Of a DNA stretch of 64,000 bases, positions 62,442 through 64,000 are shown piece by piece. The translations under genes and the position numbers were made by a program. The notes under the pieces are model-generated. The model worked only from the letters and a program-made list of their open reading frames with translations. It did no database searches and was not told where the DNA came from. Numbering within the stretch: the first letter of the stretch is position 1; each line of letters begins with the position of its first letter. Source of the DNA: an uncultured Oscillospiraceae bacterium (GTDB lineage: Bacteria > Bacillota_A > Clostridia > Oscillospirales > Oscillospiraceae); contig CAJTTS010000003.1 in assembly GCA_910579155.1 (NCBI GenBank), positions 42,287-106,286 on the forward strand, given 5' to 3'.

Positions 62442-64000
62442 TTACTTGGTCAAATCCAGATACAAGTCTTTATACTGTTTTGCGGAGTTTTCCCAAGACA
62501 GGTTCTTATCCATATCCCGCTGTACCATCTCATCCCAGCACCAACGGTTTTCAAAATAAAATGTTTTGGCTCTGTTTATGGCATCCAACAGCAGTCCGGC
62601 ATCGTAGTGGTTAAAGGTAAATCCGTTTCCTGTATTGCAGTACATATTGTACGGCTCTACCGTATCCTTCAAACCGCCGGTTTCCCGGACAATCGGCACC
62701 GTCCCGTAGTGCATGGCAATGAGCTGCGTCAGGCCGCAGGGTTCAAACCGGGAGGGAACCAGCAGGGCATCCGCGCCTGCATAAATCCGGTGTGCCCGCG
62801 TCTCGTCATACATGATGTTGGAGCACACGTCCCCCTTGTAGGTATTCTCAAAATACCGGAACGCATCCTCATAGCAGCGGTCCCCGGTGCCAAGCACTAC
62901 GACCTGTGTATGTCCGTCCATGACCTGCGGGAGGATGGAGGCGACCAGATCCAAACCCTTCTGGTTCGTCAACCGGGAGATCAGTCCGATCACAAATTTG
63001 TGGTCATCCTGAACCAGTCCCAATTCCTCCTGCAACCTGCGCTTGTTTTCCTTCTTCTTGTCCAGCACGTTGGTGATGTTGTAATTTACATACAACCTGC
63101 CATCGGTATCCGGGTTCCAAATGTCATAATCGATCCCGTTTACAATGCCGCGCAATTTGCCGGAGTGATACCGCAGGTGGGCGTCCAGCGTCTCGCCGTA
63201 GTACGCGCCTTGAATTTCGCCGGCATAGGTCTGGCTCACGGTGGTGATGATATTCGAGTAGGTCAGCCCGCCCTTCAGCATATTAGCGTCTTCGTATTTT
63301 ACTTTTAAGGCATCCTTATTGAAGACATAATCCGGCAGTCCAGACCAGTAGCGGATGGTTGGGATGTTGTAAATTCCTTGGAACCGCAGGTTGTGAATGG
63401 TCAGGATGGTCTTTGCGGTAGTCAGTTTGGTGTCGACAAACTGAGTCCTCAGATAGACGGGAACCAAAGCGGCCTGCCAGTCGTGGCAATGGATAATATC
63501 GGGAATCCAATCCATGTAGTTTAGTGCCGCCAAGGCAGCTTTCGCAAAGTAGCAGTACTTTGGGATATCGTCAATGAGATTGGTATATGGATTTCCGCTG
63601 CTGAAAAATTCCTCGTTGTCAATGAAATCATAGACCACGCCGTCCCAGACATACTCCATAATGCCCACATAGAAGTTCCTGCCGTCTACGCAGAGGTCCA
63701 TATGAAAAGAGCCGCGGTAGACCATTTTCTGCTGGTATTCCCACGGGATGCACTTGTAGCGCGGGAGGATGACCTTTACATCGCAGTTCTGTTTTACCAG
63801 CGCCTTGGGTAGCGCGTACATCACATCGCCCAGACCGCCGGTTTTGACGAAAGGATAGCATTCCGACCCGATAAAGGCGACACTTCTTCTGGGGGATATA
63901 TAGCGTTCTTCCGGCGTGACTGTTTCCGCAGGTTCTTCCTTTGGTGCGCTTTGCCCGGCTGTTTCCGCAGGCTCTTCCTTCGGCGCGCTTTGCCCGGCTG
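62442..64000 (-). CDS. glgA: Glycogen synthase GlgA (5' end beyond window) with repeat-bearing N-terminal extension
   Basis: At least 519 residues are visible in frame to the edge. The GT5 part begins with RRSVAFIGSECYPFVKTGGL, the ADP-glucose-binding KTGGL motif. Later elements include IHNLRFQGIYNIP, the GT-B C-terminal RLTNQKGLDL and VPSRFEPCGLTQLIAMHYGT. It elongates glycogen from ADP-glucose. Before it lies an acidic Pro/Glu tail with two tandem copies of a 13-residue unit (AGQSAPKEEPAET), absent from standard GlgA. More copies may follow outside the window. Probably flexible tail or domain linker. Confidence 0.95.
   Translation of the reverse strand, partial: AGQSAPKEEPAETAGQSAPKEEPAETVTPEERYISPRRSVAFIGSECYPFVKTGGLGDVMYALPKALVKQNCDVKVILPRYKCIPWEYQQKMVYRGSFHMDLCVDGRNFYVGIMEYVWDGVVYDFIDNEEFFSSGNPYTNLIDDIPKYCYFAKAALAALNYMDWIPDIIHCHDWQAALVPVYLRTQFVDTKLTTAKTILTIHNLRFQGIYNIPTIRYWSGLPDYVFNKDALKVKYEDANMLKGGLTYSNIITTVSQTYAGEIQGAYYGETLDAHLRYHSGKLRGIVNGIDYDIWNPDTDGRLYVNYNITNVLDKKKENKRRLQEELGLVQDDHKFVIGLISRLTNQKGLDLVASILPQVMDGHTQVVVLGTGDRCYEDAFRYFENTYKGDVCSNIMYDETRAHRIYAGADALLVPSRFEPCGLTQLIAMHYGTVPIVRETGGLKDTVEPYNMYCNTGNGFTFNHYDAGLLLDAINRAKTFYFENRWCWDEMVQRDMDKNLSWENSAKQYKDLYLDLTK
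63921..63998 (-). repeat. Two 39-bp tandem repeats in glgA
   Basis: Copies at 63998-63960 and 63959-63921 encode the identical 13-residue unit and differ at only three third-codon positions, so they are recent or selected at protein level. They continue up to the window edge. Confidence 0.85.

Overview
The window reads as a chromosomal segment of a GC-rich, low-oxygen gut Firmicute, most likely in the Oscillospiraceae/Clostridia (Flavonifractor, Lawsonibacter and Oscillibacter-like bacteria). This is inferred from coding style and gene content: M56/BlaR1 proteases, an ECF sigma factor with a DUF4179-like partner, three MATE exporters, a DUF6320/acyltransferase pair, LarA plus FAD-dependent lactate oxidase, and TctABC. 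Shine-Dalgarno sites are strong and many promoters match TTGACA-17-TATAAT. I saw no rRNA, tRNA, CRISPR array, phage module or intact insertion sequence.

Layout. 1-8.3 kb: an ECF sigma/anti-sigma-like pair (minus), a LacI regulator, an elaborate inverted-repeat element directly in front of a MATE exporter, a secreted lipoprotein, and a large M56 protease fused to calcium-binding-like repeats. 8.3-15.5 kb: a divergent lipid/ester-type cluster (alpha/beta hydrolase against acyltransferase and DUF6320), a convergent PvuII-type restriction-modification pair, and a LuxE/LuxC-type acyl reduction pair. 15.5-23 kb (minus): a secreted papain-like protein, a PAS histidine kinase, a LysR regulator and a beta-glucoside PTS/6-phospho-beta-glucosidase operon whose PTS gene has an apparent 5' frameshift. 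23-30.3 kb: MATE-MarR operon with its operator, FeoAB fusion plus a tiny Cys-rich Feo membrane protein, a sugar acetyltransferase, a gene remnant and a third MATE.

30.6-48.8 kb is rich in sensing and solute-capture genes: hybrid histidine kinase plus solute-binding lipoprotein; FIST protein plus soluble chemoreceptor; a LacI-controlled TctCBA operon ending in a DUF3604-like PHP-type hydrolase and preceded by a decayed sulfatase; a second solute-binding lipoprotein paired with a membrane chemoreceptor; then a DUF342/FapA protein with a CheY-like regulator. Two solute-binding lipoproteins are thus coupled to signal transducers rather than to permeases.

49-64 kb: Cu/Zn superoxide dismutase, an MFS remnant, a lactate module (FadR-type GntR regulator, FAD lactate/glycolate oxidase, LarA racemase, divergent lactate permease) with three matching FadR-type operators, a chemoreceptor, a two-subunit ABC exporter operon with YgbA-like and YbaN-like proteins behind a leader that has paired palindromes and a terminator, and a partial glycogen synthase with a tandem-repeat N-terminal extension running off the window edge.
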